DNA of 64,000 nucleotides. Source: Oscillospiraceae bacterium. Its GTDB lineage: Bacteria; Bacillota; Clostridia; Oscillospirales; CAG-272. This document shows, in pieces, positions 1-8,286 of this stretch (within the stretch, counting starts at the first letter, position 1; each line of letters begins with the position of its first letter). Both the position numbers and the translations under genes were made by a program. Where the stretch lies: NCBI GenBank assembly GCA_015064255.1, contig SVSP01000004.1:25131-89130 (forward strand), in the 5' to 3' direction. The notes below the pieces were generated by a model. It did not search any database and was not told where the DNA came from. It was given only the letters and a program-made list of their open reading frames with translations.

Positions 1-252
1 GAATGCGAAATACTTAACGTTGCGGTATCTCCCGAGTTCAGACGTATGGGAATTGCCGAAAAGCTTTTAAGATACGTGTCGGACAGGGCAGCTGAAAAGA
101 ACTGCGATACTCTTATGCTTGAAGTGAGAGAATCCAATGCGGCGGCAAGAGCTTTGTATGAAAAAATCGGTTTTTATCCGGTAGGACGACGTAAAGGCTA
201 TTATTCGAACCCTGTTGAAGATGCAATACTTATGGATAAAAGCCTTGTGTAA
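1..252 (+). CDS. rimI: Ribosomal protein S18-alanine N-acetyltransferase, 5' truncated
   Basis: C-terminal part of a GNAT acetyltransferase. The reading frame is open from base 1, so the start lies outside the window. The visible part begins with a beta strand resembling RimI (ILNVAVSPEFRRMGIA). The R-x-x-G-x-A stretch is the acetyl-CoA pyrophosphate-binding loop. It is followed by the N-A-A-A-R-A-L-Y-E-K-x-G-F signature and a Tyr-rich end. RimI acetylates the N-terminus of ribosomal protein S18 and is commonly encoded beside tsaB and tsaD. Here tsaD lies about 640 bp downstream, which supports RimI over a generic GNAT protein. The substrate is inferred from family and context. Confidence 0.85.
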   Translation, partial: ECEILNVAVSPEFRRMGIAEKLLRYVSDRAAEKNCDTLMLEVRESNAAARALYEKIGFYPVGRRKGYYSNPVEDAILMDKSLV

Positions 253-288
253 ATTTCTTTTATTGAATTTGGAAAGGATGTTGTAACC

Positions 289-852
289 GTGAAAAGATTT
301 TTCAGCGATTTTCTTTTGAAATTTTTCACCTTTTTGTTTCTTAATTTGCCGGTAATACTTGTTTATTTTGCAGTAGCGTTAATATTTAAGTTTCCCGTTT
401 TGGATGAGCTCGTAGGCAGACTTTCCGAGAATTCACCGGAGCTTAAGTCTGTTCTCGGTGCGGTGCTTTATTTTATATACGTTGCGGCATATTACGTTAT
501 TTTGTACCTTTCTGTATATAAAAATAATTCTGCAAGGGTAGCGTATATTAATAATACGGCAAATGAAAGCTACTCGTTTGCAAGCGAGGTAAAAGAGTAT
601 TTCAGAGCATTCTTTGTGAGCGATCTTTTGGCGTCCTGCGTTGTTTCGTTAATATCGTTCACACTTCTCGGTGCTTTTGCAACAAATAAATTCTTCAGAG
701 TAATATTTATTACACAGTACGGTATGTCACAGCTTGTAGGTATGGAAGTAGCTACAGTGCTGTATGCTTTGTTTACAAATGTATTTGTTTTCTTTACAAC
801 CGTGATTTCGCAGTATGTATGGAATAAGAACAGACTCGGCGGAAAAGCCTGA
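289..852 (+). CDS. Hypothetical polytopic membrane protein between rimI and tsaD
   Basis: A 187-residue protein I cannot assign to a family. It has about four hydrophobic segments, near residues 8-33, 57-76, 103-125 and 145-172, and a basic C-terminus. It looks like an integral membrane protein with short loops and shows no catalytic motif. The start is GTG at 289, preceded by GGAAAGGA about 10 nt upstream; an ATG at 278 runs into a stop after two codons. It sits between rimI and tsaD with short gaps and is probably co-transcribed with them, although the family is not part of the known t6A pathway. A role in tRNA modification should not be assumed. Confidence 0.7.
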   Translation: MKRFFSDFLLKFFTFLFLNLPVILVYFAVALIFKFPVLDELVGRLSENSPELKSVLGAVLYFIYVAAYYVILYLSVYKNNSARVAYINNTANESYSFASEVKEYFRAFFVSDLLASCVVSLISFTLLGAFATNKFFRVIFITQYGMSQLVGMEVATVLYALFTNVFVFFTTVISQYVWNKNRLGGKA

Positions 853-894
853 CGTAAACGAATAATTGAAAATATCCGAAAGGAATCCTGTAAA

Positions 895-1902
895 ATGATA
901 ATTTTGGCGTTTGAGTCTTCGTGTGACGAAACATCTGTTGCTGTCGCTGAAATTGAAAACGGCGTGTATAAAATACGCTCCAATATAGTTGCTTCGCAGA
1001 TAACGATGCATACACTTTACGGCGGAGTAGTGCCCGAAATTGCAAGCCGCGCGCATACTGAGGCAATATCAAAGCTGACCTATGAGGCATTGTCTGAAGC
1101 GAACGTTATACCCGATGATATAGATTTCGTCGCGGTAACCTCAAATCCGGGACTTATAGGAGCGCTTCTTGTGGGCGTAGGATACGCGAAAGCGTGGGCG
1201 TATGCAAATAATAAGCCGCTTGTGGCAGTAAATCATATAAAGGGTCATACAGCCGCAGCTTACTATTCTCACGAAGGACTTGAGGCTCCTTTTTTTGCAC
1301 TTGTTGCATCGGGCGGACATACTTCGATGATAGACGTAAAAAGCCCTACCGAATATGTAACGGTCGGAAGAACCCGTGACGATGCCGCGGGCGAAGCCTT
1401 TGATAAAGTGGCAAGACTTCTCGGAATAGGATATCCGGGCGGTGCAATAATGGATAAGCTGGCGTACGAAGGCAACGAAAAGGCTATAAAGCTTCCGTGC
1501 CCCGCACTTGCAGACAGTATTGATTTCTCGTTCAGCGGACTTAAGACAGCTGTTATAAACTATGTAAACAGCGAAAAACAGCGCGGAAATGAAATTTCGC
1601 ACGCGGATATAGCAGCTTCATTTTCGGCGGCTGTGGTTAAAGCAATAATCACAAATCTTGAAAAAGCACATAACATATACGGATATAAAACACTCGTTAT
1701 AGCGGGCGGTGTTGCCGCAAATTCTCATATACGCAAAGCGGCAGCAGAGTTTGCCGAAAATCACGGTATAAGACTCTGTATTCCCGAAAGATCACTCTGC
1801 GGAGATAACGCCGCGATGATCGCCGCGCAGGGTTATCACGAGTATCTTGCTGGTAATATTGCGGACTCCTCGCTGAACGCTTTTTCCTATCAGGTTACAT
1901 AA
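895..1902 (+). CDS. tsaD: tRNA N6-threonylcarbamoyladenosine transferase TsaD
   Basis: 335 residues, the usual TsaD/Kae1 length. TsaD transfers the threonylcarbamoyl group from TC-AMP to A37 of ANN-decoding tRNAs, together with TsaB and TsaE. Visible signatures are the ASKHA phosphate-1 loop FESSCDETSVA at the N-terminus, the metal-binding H-x3-H (NHIKGH, His114 and His118), the D-D-A-A-G-E-A-F-D-K-V-A-R block with Y-P-G-G, the phosphate-2 loop GGVAANSHIR, and a C-terminal GDNAAMIA containing the third metal ligand, about Asp304. The ATG follows a GAAAGGA-type site. It is probably the last gene of the rimI unit, because about 330 bp of non-coding DNA follow. Confidence 0.96.
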   Translation: MIILAFESSCDETSVAVAEIENGVYKIRSNIVASQITMHTLYGGVVPEIASRAHTEAISKLTYEALSEANVIPDDIDFVAVTSNPGLIGALLVGVGYAKAWAYANNKPLVAVNHIKGHTAAAYYSHEGLEAPFFALVASGGHTSMIDVKSPTEYVTVGRTRDDAAGEAFDKVARLLGIGYPGGAIMDKLAYEGNEKAIKLPCPALADSIDFSFSGLKTAVINYVNSEKQRGNEISHADIAASFSAAVVKAIITNLEKAHNIYGYKTLVIAGGVAANSHIRKAAAEFAENHGIRLCIPERSLCGDNAAMIAAQGYHEYLAGNIADSSLNAFSYQVT

Positions 1903-2233
1903 ATTTTTTGGTGATTTGCACAAATTTTCTTTGTGTTTTGAATTGCCATATACGGTATAAACTGTATATAATCGGGTATATACAATCCTTGAAAAATATA
2001 TTCACCTGTGGAAAACTTGCTCCGAAAAGCGGCAAATCCACAAAAAATGCGTTAAATACGGCATTAATTGTGGAAAACTCTGTGGAATTTGTGGATTCAT
2101 CACGATAAAGTAAGCTGTTATTTTATTCCGTTTATACGGTTTTACAAATTGCACAAGACAAAATTCGGCGGGTACTTGACAAAAAAATATTTTTATGCTT
2201 AGCAATAAATTCAAAAAAGAAAGGTCTATAAAA
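1903..2233. other. 331-bp intergenic region with clustered TGTGGA elements
   Basis: No convincing gene is present. A possible 66-codon frame covers the repeats but has no ribosome binding site and a composition typical of repeat-derived shadows. Five TGTGGA elements (four forward, one as TCCACA) lie between 2007 and 2099, resembling the core of DnaA boxes (TGTGGATAA), but none is a perfect box. A TTGACA at 2176-2181 lies 52 bp before the next start codon. Its best -10 (near 2199-2205) is poor, so this promoter is only tentative. Confidence 0.5.
2007..2099. repeat. Cluster of five TGTGGA DnaA-box-like elements
   Basis: TGTGGAAAAC occurs at 2007-2016 and 2070-2079, AATCCACAA (the reverse of TTGTGGATT) around 2035-2043, TGTGGAATT at 2081-2089, and TGTGGATTC at 2090-2098. 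Consensus DnaA boxes are TTATNCACA. These match the core on one side but miss the flanking A/T positions. They could bind DnaA weakly or be a decayed cluster. No dnaA, dnaN or rpmH gene is nearby, so this is not a standard origin. Confidence 0.4.
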
Positions 2234-3424
2234 ATGGCAGATAAGGTAATCGTAAAAGAAAAATACGCAAATGAAATCGATAGTGCGGTAGAGAAGTACA
2301 GAAAGCTTCTTGAATCTCAGCTTGAAAGAGTTGAACGTATAAACGCATCTCGTGAAACTGTTGACTATAAAGCTCTCGACAAGATCATTATAGGTGTGTG
2401 CGGTGGCGACGGAATCGGTCCCGTTATCACAGGTGCGGCTATGAAGGTGCTTGAATATCTTCTCGACGGTGAAGTTAAGAACGGCAAGGTAGAGTTCAAG
2501 GTTATCGACGGACTTACAATAGAAAACAGAGCAGCTCAGAATAAGGCTATTCCCGAGGACGTTCTCGAAGAGCTTAAGAAATGTACAGTTATACTTAAGG
2601 GTCCGACAACAACTCCCCGCGCGGGCGATCCGTGGCCGAATATAGAAAGCGCGAACGTCGCTATGCGTAAGGAACTCGACCTCTTTGCAAACGTTCGTCC
2701 CGTAAAGGTTCCCGAAAAGGGAATCGACTGGACGTTCTTCCGCGAAAATACAGAGGGAAGCTATGCGGTCGGCAGTCAGGGTGTAAACGTAACAGATGAT
2801 CTCGCACTTGATTTCTGCGTTACAACAACAGAGGGAACAGAGAGAATCGCACGTCTTGCGTTTGAATTTGCACGTGCAAACGGAAAGAACCGCGTTTCTA
2901 TCGTAACAAAGGCAAACGTAATCAAGACAACAGACGGTAAATTCCTGCGTATATGCGAAGAGATCGCAAAGGAATATCCCGAGATCACAACAGACGAATG
3001 GTTTATCGACATTATGACAGCAAAGCTCGTTGATGAAAAGCGCCGTACGGATTTTCAGGTATTTATCCTTCCCAATCTTTACGGAGATATTATCACAGAC
3101 GAAGCGGCTGAATTCCAGGGCGGCGTAGGAACCGCGGGAAGCGCAAATATCGGTAAGAAATATGCTATGTTTGAAGCAATTCACGGAAGCGCACCGAGAA
3201 TGGTTAAGGAAGGACGCGCACAGTACGCAGATCCTTGCTCAACACTTCGTGCGGCAGCTCTCCTCCTTTCGCATATAGGTTATCAGGCAGAGTCCGATAA
3301 GCTTTCAGATGCGCTTGATATATGTATGTTCAAAGAAAAGAAGCTTACGGTTACAGGACGTGATACCGGCGCAACCTGTGAGCAGTTTGCAGATTACGTG
3401 ACAGAAACTTTGAAATCTCTTTAA
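2234..3424 (+). CDS. Isocitrate/isopropylmalate dehydrogenase family protein
   Basis: A 396-residue beta-decarboxylating dehydrogenase. Visible motifs are GGDGIGP near the N-terminus, substrate-loop residues in PNIESANVAMRKELDLFANVRPVK, the F-F-R-E-N-T-E-G-S-Y active-site block, the catalytic Lys in TKANVIKTTDG, the metal-binding NLYGDIITDEAAEFQGG, and the cofactor segment AIHGSAPRM. The family oxidatively decarboxylates isocitrate or 3-isopropylmalate with NAD(P). The active-site loop looks more like isocitrate dehydrogenase, but no citrate synthase, aconitase or leu gene is nearby. The start is ATG 2234 behind AGAAAGG; an earlier in-frame ATG at 2195 lacks a site. The N-terminal 45 residues are charged and helical, unlike E. 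coli Icd. Confidence 0.8.
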   Translation: MADKVIVKEKYANEIDSAVEKYRKLLESQLERVERINASRETVDYKALDKIIIGVCGGDGIGPVITGAAMKVLEYLLDGEVKNGKVEFKVIDGLTIENRAAQNKAIPEDVLEELKKCTVILKGPTTTPRAGDPWPNIESANVAMRKELDLFANVRPVKVPEKGIDWTFFRENTEGSYAVGSQGVNVTDDLALDFCVTTTEGTERIARLAFEFARANGKNRVSIVTKANVIKTTDGKFLRICEEIAKEYPEITTDEWFIDIMTAKLVDEKRRTDFQVFILPNLYGDIITDEAAEFQGGVGTAGSANIGKKYAMFEAIHGSAPRMVKEGRAQYADPCSTLRAAALLLSHIGYQAESDKLSDALDICMFKEKKLTVTGRDTGATCEQFADYVTETLKSL

Positions 3425-3440
3425 TTTAATAGTAAATTAA

Positions 3441-3490
3441 CAGAAAGCAGAGAGTTTTGTGCGATTTTTTGCACAAAACTCGGTTTTCTG
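3441..3490. repeat. Long inverted repeat upstream of rex (11-bp perfect core stem)
   Basis: GAGTTTTGTGC at 3452-3462 pairs perfectly with GCACAAAACTC at 3471-3481 across an 8-nt loop. Outer arms CAGAAA (3441-3446) and TTTCTG (3485-3490) also pair. There is no good U-tract after the stem, so as a terminator for the preceding gene it is weak. The TTGTGC/GCACAA half-sites recall Rex operators (TTGTGAA-N4-TTCACAA), but the spacing is 20 bp overall, not 18. It may be an operator, an mRNA processing or attenuation structure, or a terminator. Confidence 0.55.
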
Positions 3491-3511
3491 CAGAAAGGTA
3501 TGGTTGTAAAA

Positions 3512-4183
3512 ATGCCAAAACCATTTAAAGATATAGATCTTAAAAAAAGAGCCGAAATTCCGCAGGCAGTTATAACAAGACTCCCACGTTACTACCGCTA
3601 TTTAAGACAGCTTGTAGATAAGGGCGAATACAGAATAAGCTCGCTCGCGCTCTCAAGACTTATGGGTACTACCGCATCGCAGATTCGTCAGGACCTCAAC
3701 TACTTCGGTGGCTTCGGACAGCAGGGATACGGATATAATACCAAAAACCTTTGCGAATGTATAGCCGATATTCTCGGTAATAATAACTGCTATAATACGG
3801 TTATAATCGGTGCGGGTAATCTCGGAAAAGCTATTGCAACCTCGTCTTCGTTTGCTCATACGGGAATGTTTTTGAAGTGCCTTTTCGACGTGAAGCCCGA
3901 GCTTGTAGGTCAGAAAGTAAACGGCTGTGAAATAAAGCATCTCGATGAGATGGAGGAATTTTGGGCAAGTAACCGCGTTGACGTGGCTATTCTGACTCTG
4001 CCGTCGGATGCCGCTGTTAAGGTTGCTCATAAGCTTGCCGAGCTCGGAATAATGGGAATATGGAATTTTTCAGAGGCAGAGCTTGGACTTGACCCCGAAA
4101 AGGTAGCGGTAAGAGACGTCCATCTGGTAGATTCTTTTATGACACTCTGCTTTGATATCAAGACGATAGAAAATAATATTTGA
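3512..4183 (+). CDS. rex: Redox-sensing transcriptional repressor Rex
   Basis: 223 residues. Rex senses the NADH/NAD+ ratio and represses fermentation genes when NADH is low. The N-terminal winged helix reads IPQAVITRLPRYYRYL, then G-T-T-A-S-Q-I-R-Q-D-L-N-Y-F-G-G-F-G-Q-Q-G-Y-G-Y, the hallmark of the family. The Rossmann half begins with VIIGAGNLGKA, followed by the FDVKPELVG block and the conserved FSEAEL region near the C-terminus. The start chosen is ATG 3512, 13 nt after GAAAGG; an in-frame ATG at 3500 is only 1 nt from the site. Likely targets in this window are pflB-pflA and ackA, but no canonical operator was found there. Confidence 0.96.
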   Translation: MPKPFKDIDLKKRAEIPQAVITRLPRYYRYLRQLVDKGEYRISSLALSRLMGTTASQIRQDLNYFGGFGQQGYGYNTKNLCECIADILGNNNCYNTVIIGAGNLGKAIATSSSFAHTGMFLKCLFDVKPELVGQKVNGCEIKHLDEMEEFWASNRVDVAILTLPSDAAVKVAHKLAELGIMGIWNFSEAELGLDPEKVAVRDVHLVDSFMTLCFDIKTIENNI

Positions 4184-4220
4184 AAACAGTAGAGCAGTAT
4201 TTTAAGGAAACGTTTTAATA

Positions 4221-5216
4221 ATGAATTTGAATATTGAATTTGGAAACGGCGTAATTTCTTTGCCTGAAAAAGCTCTGAATGTTCTTCAAAGTGCATCTTC
4301 AACTGAAATAAAGCTGCTTGTATATATTGCGTCCGATAAGTCTGTCCGTGAGAATTTTTCTCACGAGGATGCCGCACTTATGCTCGGCGTAAACACGGAT
4401 GATATTGCAAATGCGCTTAAATTTCTCGTTGACTCGGGACTTGTGTCGGGCGAAATTTCGAGAGAAAAGGCTGATATTTCGGTAAGAGTAAAGAAAGCGG
4501 GAGAGCGTTCGGTTACGGTCATAAAAGCCGGAAACGATGCTCCTACATATACGGGCGCGGAAATAGAAGCAATATTTTCGCAAAAGTCGGATATTCGTCT
4601 GCTCGTTGACGAATGTCAGAGAATATTCGGTAAGATGTTTACGCTGATGGAAATAAACAGAGTAATATCTCTTGCAGACTATTACCGTTTTGACAATGAA
4701 TATGTAGTAACGCTTTTCCAGTACGCGGCAAAGATCGGAAAGCCGTCTGTTCCGTACGTTGATAAAATGGGAAGAGAACTGTACAATCAAGGTATAGTTA
4801 CACTTGACTCGCTCGAAAAGAAGATAAAGCAGCTTGAGGATTTTTCTACGGTGGAAGGGTTTGTGCGCAGACTTTTCGGTATGGGAGAAAGAAAGCTTAC
4901 CTCGAAAGAAGCAAAATTTGTGGAAATGTGGTCTCAGGAAAGCTATCCTCAGACGATGATAGAGCTTGCTTACGAAATATCGGTAAATAATACGGGCGCT
5001 CCGTCAATGCCGTATATAAATAAAACTCTTACAAATTGGAGAGAAGCGGGATACCGTACAACAGAAGAGGTTGTAAAATCGATAGATAAGTACAGACAGG
5101 AAAAGCAGGATAAGAGAGATCAAACCACAAGAAAGATGGATGATCCGATGGAAGAAGCAATTCTTTCAAGCTCTAAGAGCAGACTTCAGAAAATACTTAA
5201 AGAAAACAATAGTTAA
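4221..5216 (+). CDS. DnaD-domain primosomal protein
   Basis: 331 residues. The N-terminal half (about 1-110) looks like a winged-helix segment, with EDAALMLGVNTDDIANALKFLVDSGLV as its recognition region. The central and C-terminal parts contain the DnaD/DnaB_2 helical domain, recognisable from Y-x-x-W-x(n)-G-A-P-S-M-P-Y-I-N-K-T-L-T-N-W-R-E-A-G-Y. In Firmicutes DnaD-family proteins remodel DNA and recruit the helicase loader during replication initiation and restart. The next gene is a DnaC/DnaI-type loader ATPase, so this is a coherent primosome pair. The start follows TAAGGAAA. Confidence 0.88.
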   Translation: MNLNIEFGNGVISLPEKALNVLQSASSTEIKLLVYIASDKSVRENFSHEDAALMLGVNTDDIANALKFLVDSGLVSGEISREKADISVRVKKAGERSVTVIKAGNDAPTYTGAEIEAIFSQKSDIRLLVDECQRIFGKMFTLMEINRVISLADYYRFDNEYVVTLFQYAAKIGKPSVPYVDKMGRELYNQGIVTLDSLEKKIKQLEDFSTVEGFVRRLFGMGERKLTSKEAKFVEMWSQESYPQTMIELAYEISVNNTGAPSMPYINKTLTNWREAGYRTTEEVVKSIDKYRQEKQDKRDQTTRKMDDPMEEAILSSSKSRLQKILKENNS

Positions 5217-5253
5217 CACATATTTTTGTGTTTTGAGAAAGGAAGGGGTATAA

Positions 5254-6228
5254 ATGGCGTATAATACCGAAGCATTCAAAAAAGTTATGGATGACTATAA
5301 CGCCAAGCGTGCTGCGGCGATAGATGCGGCAGAAAAACGTCTCCGCGATATTGGAGAAAGGTGCCCTGAAATAAAAATGATAGATGCTATCCTTGCGGGA
5401 ACGGGCCTTGAAATAATGGAAGCCATTTCGCAGGGACGTGAAGGAATAGAAGAGAGAATGAAGCTCATCAGAAAGAAAAATGAAGAGCTTCAGCAACAGA
5501 GAGCAGATTGCCTTGCGCTTTTAGGATACGGTCCCGATTATACTCAGCCGAAATTCGAATGTTCGAAGTGTAAGGATACAGGTTATGACGGTACTCGCCT
5601 GTGTGAGTGCTTCAAAAAAGAGCTCGTGCTTGAAAGCTGCAGAAGATCGGGTCTTGGCAGACTCGTTGATATGCAGACCTTTGATACGTTCTCGCTTGAT
5701 TTTTATAAATATAACAACGAAGTTTACGAGAATATGCGGCTCGCATACGAGGCTTGTGTAAATTATGCAGAGGATTTTTCGCCTGCGAGCGAGAACCTTA
5801 TGCTTATCGGTGATACAGGTCTCGGAAAGACGCATCTTTCAACTGCTATCGCAGGTAAGGTTATCGAAAGAGGCTTTGACGTCTGCTACGATACGGCGAC
5901 AAATATTTTCGGAGCATTTGAAAGCGAACGTTTTGGAAAACAGTCTTCTCAGTTTTCTACGCCGACCGAAAGATATTTTGAATGTGATCTGCTTATAATC
6001 GACGACCTCGGAACAGAGCCGATAACGCAGTATACAATATCCTTCCTCTATAATCTGATAAATACAAGATCGATGTACAGACGTCCGGTGCTTCTGAATA
6101 CAAATCTTTCGCTTGCGGATATGCAAAAGAAGTACGGTGACCGTATAGCATCGCGACTCTTCGGAGAATCGATAATACTTAAATTTACGGGCAAGGATAT
6201 CAGACTTCAGAAGATAGGTATAACCTGA
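5254..6228 (+). CDS. DnaC/DnaI-like helicase loader ATPase
   Basis: 324 residues. A helical N-terminal region (about 1-90) is followed by a Cys cluster reading CSKCKDTG...CECF (about residues 105-125), typical of the zinc-binding segment of DnaI. The AAA+ domain has Walker A GDTGLGKTHL and Walker B LLIIDDLG, with a late R-I-A-S-R-L-F box carrying the arginine finger. The family loads the replicative helicase DnaB/DnaC onto single-stranded DNA. It lies 37 bp behind the DnaD-like gene, with a strong GAAAGGAAGGGG site before ATG. An IstB transposition helper is less likely, given the zinc motif and the DnaD partner. Confidence 0.9.
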   Translation: MAYNTEAFKKVMDDYNAKRAAAIDAAEKRLRDIGERCPEIKMIDAILAGTGLEIMEAISQGREGIEERMKLIRKKNEELQQQRADCLALLGYGPDYTQPKFECSKCKDTGYDGTRLCECFKKELVLESCRRSGLGRLVDMQTFDTFSLDFYKYNNEVYENMRLAYEACVNYAEDFSPASENLMLIGDTGLGKTHLSTAIAGKVIERGFDVCYDTATNIFGAFESERFGKQSSQFSTPTERYFECDLLIIDDLGTEPITQYTISFLYNLINTRSMYRRPVLLNTNLSLADMQKKYGDRIASRLFGESIILKFTGKDIRLQKIGIT

Positions 6229-6229
6229 T

Positions 6230-7036
6230 ATGAAATTTTCAGATAAATTTTATTTCACCGAAATATGCGGAGTGGGAATATTTAAATCGGAAAATATAAC
6301 CTTTCCGCACGCCTTTTCGACAAGACTCGGCGGTGTAAGTACAGAAAAGATATATTCAAGCCTGAATCTTTCTTACAGTCGCGGTGACTCCGATGAGAAT
6401 GTAAGCGAAAATATATCGAGATTTTGCCGCACGGTAGGCAGCACTTCGCCGCTTCTTGTTACAGCATCACAGATACATTCGTCAAACGTTTATACTGTGA
6501 GCGCCGCAGATGCGGGAAAAACAATTCCGGATACGGACGGCTTTGTAACATCCGAAAAGGGAATACCGATTTCGGTTTCGATAGCCGACTGCGCACCGAT
6601 ACTTCTCGAAGACAGAGAAAACAAAGTCGTGGCAGCGCTTCACGCAGGCTGGCGCGGAACAGTTTCGGGGATCGCCGCAGAAGGTGTTCGCAAAATGATC
6701 GGACTCGGATGTGATGTGAAAAATATCCGCGCCGCGATCGGTCCGTGCATACATAAATGCTGCTACGAGGTCGGTGAGGATTTCTTTGAAGCGGTAAAAA
6801 ATGCGCGCGGAAACGATTTCGCCCAAAGACACATAAAGCCGAGCGTCAGCGGTAAATACCACGCAGATATAACATCTATGAACGGTGAGATATTGCTTGA
6901 CTCGGGCGTGCTTTTTGAAAATATAAGTGTTTCCGAAAAATGTACCTGTTGTGAAAGCGAACTCTTTTTCTCGCACAGAGCGTCAAAGGGGCAGAGAGGC
7001 GCACTTAAAGCTGTAATAATGCTTGACTTAATATGA
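6230..7036 (+). CDS. pgeF: Laccase-domain protein PgeF/YfiH (purine nucleoside phosphorylase family)
   Basis: 268 residues, normal for the family. The signatures are the metal-site residues in SIADCAPILL, HAGWRG and AIGPCIHKCCYEVG, with a terminal FFSHRASKGQRG segment. Members have purine nucleoside phosphorylase or adenosine deaminase activity in vitro, and E. coli YfiH corrects mis-incorporated amino acids in peptidoglycan precursors; the role here is not known. The ATG is one base after the stop of the helicase-loader gene, so translation is probably coupled. Confidence 0.9.
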   Translation: MKFSDKFYFTEICGVGIFKSENITFPHAFSTRLGGVSTEKIYSSLNLSYSRGDSDENVSENISRFCRTVGSTSPLLVTASQIHSSNVYTVSAADAGKTIPDTDGFVTSEKGIPISVSIADCAPILLEDRENKVVAALHAGWRGTVSGIAAEGVRKMIGLGCDVKNIRAAIGPCIHKCCYEVGEDFFEAVKNARGNDFAQRHIKPSVSGKYHADITSMNGEILLDSGVLFENISVSEKCTCCESELFFSHRASKGQRGALKAVIMLDLI

Positions 7037-7185
7037 TTTTTGCAAAAATCACGCTAATATCATATACAATTCAAGATTTATTTACAAATTGATGATAAAA
7101 TAAAGCTTAATGCTTGTTTTTATAATAAAAAATATTAAAAGTAATCGCGTATATTCGTTTTATAGAAAGGGACGGTTATATAAGT

Positions 7186-8220
7186 ATGATACAAATTGAA
7201 AATCTTGTAAAAAAATACGGCGATAAGACTGCCGTAGGCGGAATTACATTCTCTGTTGAAGAGGGTGAAATAGTTGGTTTCCTCGGACCGAACGGTGCGG
7301 GTAAGACAACAACAATGAGCATTATCACGGGATGCCTTTCGGCAACGTCGGGTAAGGCTCTTATAAACGGTATAGATATTCTCGAAAATCCCATCGAAGC
7401 AAAGAAAAATATAGGTTATCTTCCCGAGCTTCCTCCGCTTTACCTCGAAATGACGGTAAAAGAATATCTTAATTTCGTTTACGATATGCGCGGATGTAAG
7501 CTTGACAGAGAAAAGCATCTTAAAGAAATATGCGATACAGTAAAGATTACAGACGTTGTTAACCGCGTAATACGTAACCTCTCCAAGGGTTACCGCCAGA
7601 GAGTAGGTATTGCACAGGCACTTATCAATAATCCTAAGGTAATAATTTTCGACGAGCCTACAGTAGGTCTTGATCCGAAGCAGATAATCGAAATAAGAAA
7701 CCTTATAAAGGCACTCGGAAAGAACCATACCGTTATTCTTTCAACACATATTCTTCCCGAAGTACAAGCTGTATGCGACCGTATCGTAATAATAAATAAG
7801 GGTAAGATAGTTGCAAACGAAAAGACAGAAAATATTTCGAAGATAGTTGACGGAAACCGCAGACTGAATGTTAAAGTATGCGGACCGCAGAAGGATGTTA
7901 TCGCGCTTATAAAGTCGCTTCCCGGAGTTTCATACGTTGACGTACTCGGTTCGCACGACCTTGACAGTACTTCGTACCTCGTTGAAAGCGAACCTGGTAT
8001 CGATATCAGAAAAACACTCTTTAACGCTCTCGCTTCTCGCGGATGGGCGATAATCGGAATCGAAGCACTCGGAATAAATCTTGAAGACATATTTATTGCG
8101 GTAGTTGACAGCCCCGAGCCCGATAAAAAGCAGAAGAAAACAAAGAAAAATAAAATGACTGTCGGTAAAGGTAGAAAAATTGAAATCAATCTCGGTACCG
8201 AAGACAGCGATAATAAATAA
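7186..8220 (+). CDS. ABC transporter ATP-binding protein (GldA-like)
   Basis: 344 residues. The ATPase core (about 1-235) has Walker A GPNGAGKTT, the signature LSKGYRQRVGIAQAL, Walker B VIIFDEP and the switch His in STHILPE. A C-terminal region of about 100 residues ends in a Lys-rich tail. It belongs to the ABC-2 ATPases that pair with GldF-type permeases. The start is ATG 7186 behind GAAAGGGACGGTT. It leads a gene run reaching about 15.2 kb: permease, two GldG-like proteins, a DUF4340 protein and a lipoprotein. In Bacteroidetes GldA-F-G serves gliding motility, but homologues in non-gliding bacteria have unknown substrates, so no motility role is claimed. Confidence 0.9.
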   Translation: MIQIENLVKKYGDKTAVGGITFSVEEGEIVGFLGPNGAGKTTTMSIITGCLSATSGKALINGIDILENPIEAKKNIGYLPELPPLYLEMTVKEYLNFVYDMRGCKLDREKHLKEICDTVKITDVVNRVIRNLSKGYRQRVGIAQALINNPKVIIFDEPTVGLDPKQIIEIRNLIKALGKNHTVILSTHILPEVQAVCDRIVIINKGKIVANEKTENISKIVDGNRRLNVKVCGPQKDVIALIKSLPGVSYVDVLGSHDLDSTSYLVESEPGIDIRKTLFNALASRGWAIIGIEALGINLEDIFIAVVDSPEPDKKQKKTKKNKMTVGKGRKIEINLGTEDSDNK

Positions 8221-8286
8221 AATATAAAATCATAACCAAAACGAAAGGAATTCTTCACGTGTTTTGAAGAATTAACGGTAGAATAA

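Noticed and set aside
1908..2108. 66-residue small protein after tsaD
   Set aside because: No ribosome site; it is produced by reading through the TGTGGA repeats.
2132..3184. 350-codon open frame opposite the isocitrate-type dehydrogenase gene
   Set aside because: Shadow; the + strand protein has full family motifs.
3452..3481. Canonical Rex operator upstream of rex
   Set aside because: The half-sites resemble TTGTG/CACAA, but the arms are separated by 8 bp and the total width is 20 bp instead of 18.
5254..6228. IstB-type transposon helper
   Set aside because: The zinc Cys cluster and the adjacent DnaD gene point to a replicative helicase loader; no istA-like gene or terminal repeats are present.
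7035..7050. GATTTTTGCAAAAATC palindrome after pgeF as a terminator
   Set aside because: The stem is nearly all A-T and no T-run follows, so it is unlikely to terminate transcription.
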